A DNA stretch of 64,000 nt from Dryomyza anilis (taxonomy: Eukaryota; Arthropoda; Insecta; Diptera; Dryomyzidae), in the NCBI GenBank assembly GCA_951804985.1, contig OX638133.1:5352501-5416500 (forward strand), read 5' to 3'. Positions 62,830-64,000 of the stretch are shown here, piece by piece. Positions within the stretch are counted from its first letter, which is position 1. Each line of letters starts with the position of its first letter. The position numbers and the translations under genes are program-made. Under the pieces are notes generated by a model that was not told where the DNA came from, did no database searches, and was given only the letters and a program-made list of their open reading frames with translations.

Positions 62830-63260
62830 CGACATTGTTTTTGTTTTTTTTTGAAATGGTGATTTTGACCATTGCATTGTTTGCATTTTCGACATTGTTT
62901 TTGTTTTTTTTTTTTGAAATGGTGATTTTGACCATTGCATTGTTTTTGTCGTCCTACATTTTTTTTAACAATTTTTTTTCCAAAATTTTTGAACATTGTT
63001 GTTTTTGTCGATTATTTGGTTTTCTCAAATGGTGATTTTGACCATTACGTTCTTTTTGTCCTCAAAAAAAAAAAAAAAAATTAACAACATTTTTTTTCGA
63101 AAATTTTTGAACATTGTTGTTTTTGTCGACTAATTTTTTTTTGTAAAATGGTGATTTCGACCATTACATTCTTAATGTTGTCCAAAATTTTTTTTAACAA
63201 ACGTTTTTTTTTTTCGAAATTATTCGAATATTGTTGTTTTTGTCGAATATATTTTTAAAT
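62830..63260. repeat. degenerate tandem array around AAATGGTGATTTTGACCATT
   Basis: Four copies of AAATGGTGATTT(T/C)GACCATT (about 62855, 62918, 63029 and 63147), alternating with TTTTTGAACATTGTTGTTTT and poly(T). Spacing rises from about 63 to about 115 bp. The core is itself a palindrome-like motif (AATGGT..ACCATT). Confidence 0.8.
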
Positions 63261-63589
63261 TCCGAATAGACGTTAAAACAGCTAAACCGAATTGAATAAA
63301 ATTTTGGCACAATATGTATATTGGGCCTGGGCAGAGTATATGGTACATTTCGTTAAGATTGGTGGACTGGGCGTGGCACCTCCTATATAACCCAAAAATT
63401 AAAAACACATTATATCAGCAATTGTGATAGCAAATTTAATTAAATTTTTGGTCAGCGTTATTTTTAACCATTCTAAACGGTTTCGCTGAATGTGGGAGTA
63501 ATTGGAACATTGGGCGTGGCACTCCCCATAGAAGATACATTATATGTATGTCAACAGTTATTATAGTGATATCAAGATATTTCACACCA

Positions 63590-64000
63590 GGTTAACAACC
63601 ACCCAAAATTCTTTAAACTCACCACACCAAAATTCCCCACATTAAAACTCACCACGCTAAAACTCACCATACAAAAACTCAATAAAATTCACCATACAAA
63701 AATTCACCACACTAAAACTCACAACAATAAAACACACCACAATAAAATTCACCACACTAAAACTCACCGCACTAAAATTCACAACATTAAAACTCAATAC
63801 ACAAAAATTCACCACACTAAAACATCTACTGTGAAATACTCTACGGGGAAAATTCAACGGGATATAATTCTACCGGGAACAATTCTACCGGGATGAATTC
63901 TACGGGAAGAATTCTACCGTGAAGAATTCTACGGGAAAGCGTTCTATGGGGAAGAATTTTACGGAGAATATTTCTACTGAGTTGAATTCTACGGCGAAAT
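63590..64000. repeat. two adjacent short-period satellites, running off the window
   Basis: 63600-63835 consists of about 16-18-bp degenerate units like AAAACTCACCACACT. 63840-64000 switches to 13-17-bp units like GAATTCTACGGGAA. The second array continues past the end. Confidence 0.85.

Larger units (their letters stand above)
61243..64000 (-). other. upstream brp intron or 5' flank, ends in satellite-like DNA
   Basis: If the acceptor at 61242-61241 is used, this is 5' UTR intron. 61250-62220 is AT-rich with no feature. Beyond lie an M3 MITE, A-rich degenerate repeats and two tandem arrays. No promoter was recognised. Confidence 0.5.

Noticed and set aside
62510..62935. 141-codon minus-strand frame with repeated KITISKKNKNNVE
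   Set aside because: Generated by the tandem repeat array.
63657..63857. VVNFSVVSF-type repetitive minus-strand frame
   Set aside because: Generated by the 17-bp satellite, not a protein gene.

Overview
The window is a piece of an AT-rich (roughly 70% A+T by eye) genome of a higher fly (Diptera, Brachycera, probably Schizophora). The evidence is a 19-exon minus-strand gene whose product follows Drosophila Bruchpilot (Brp, the ELKS/CAST/ERC-family active-zone scaffold) almost residue for residue, short introns with GT..AG borders, and dispersed repeats of a type common in acalyptrate and calyptrate flies. I cannot name the species.

The window holds essentially one gene, brp, running right to left from a start codon at 61198 to a stop at 3897. 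Nineteen exons join in frame: 5247 nt, 1748 residues plus stop, against 1740 residues that I recall for the fly protein. The N-terminal ELKS-homology part is encoded at 61.2-54.7 kb and is separated by a 34-kb intron from the coiled-coil core (20.3-9.2 kb). A 576-codon exon (8658-6931) and Q-rich exons (6852-5789) follow. The last 11 residues, part of the synaptic-vesicle-tethering tip, sit alone on a 36-nt exon at 3932-3897 behind an intron filled with transposon debris.

Several additional phase-0 exons with good splice sites lie in the introns: a 445-codon Tyr/Pro/Gln/His-rich exon (29380-28046) that begins exactly at an ATG, a 16-codon exon (47138-47091), and two microexons of 9 and 13 codons (17920-17894, 16769-16731). 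All keep the frame, so the locus could make many Brp isoforms. A GC-rich, GAGA-containing island near 39.1-39.6 kb is a candidate internal promoter.

The rest is intron and flank, heavily colonised by non-autonomous DNA elements. These include a foldback family with TA target sites (4 copies), a CACAGAAAA-ended palindromic MITE family (4-5 copies), a CACCCAG-ended MITE (3 copies), two hAT-like elements with perfect 8-bp target-site duplications, a ~1-kb foldback element, a long-TIR foldback family (3 copies, one with a nested insertion), and a decayed Tc1/mariner transposase. There is also a 149-bp tandem array, and degenerate satellite-like arrays at the right end. No tRNA, rRNA, CRISPR or second convincing protein gene was seen.
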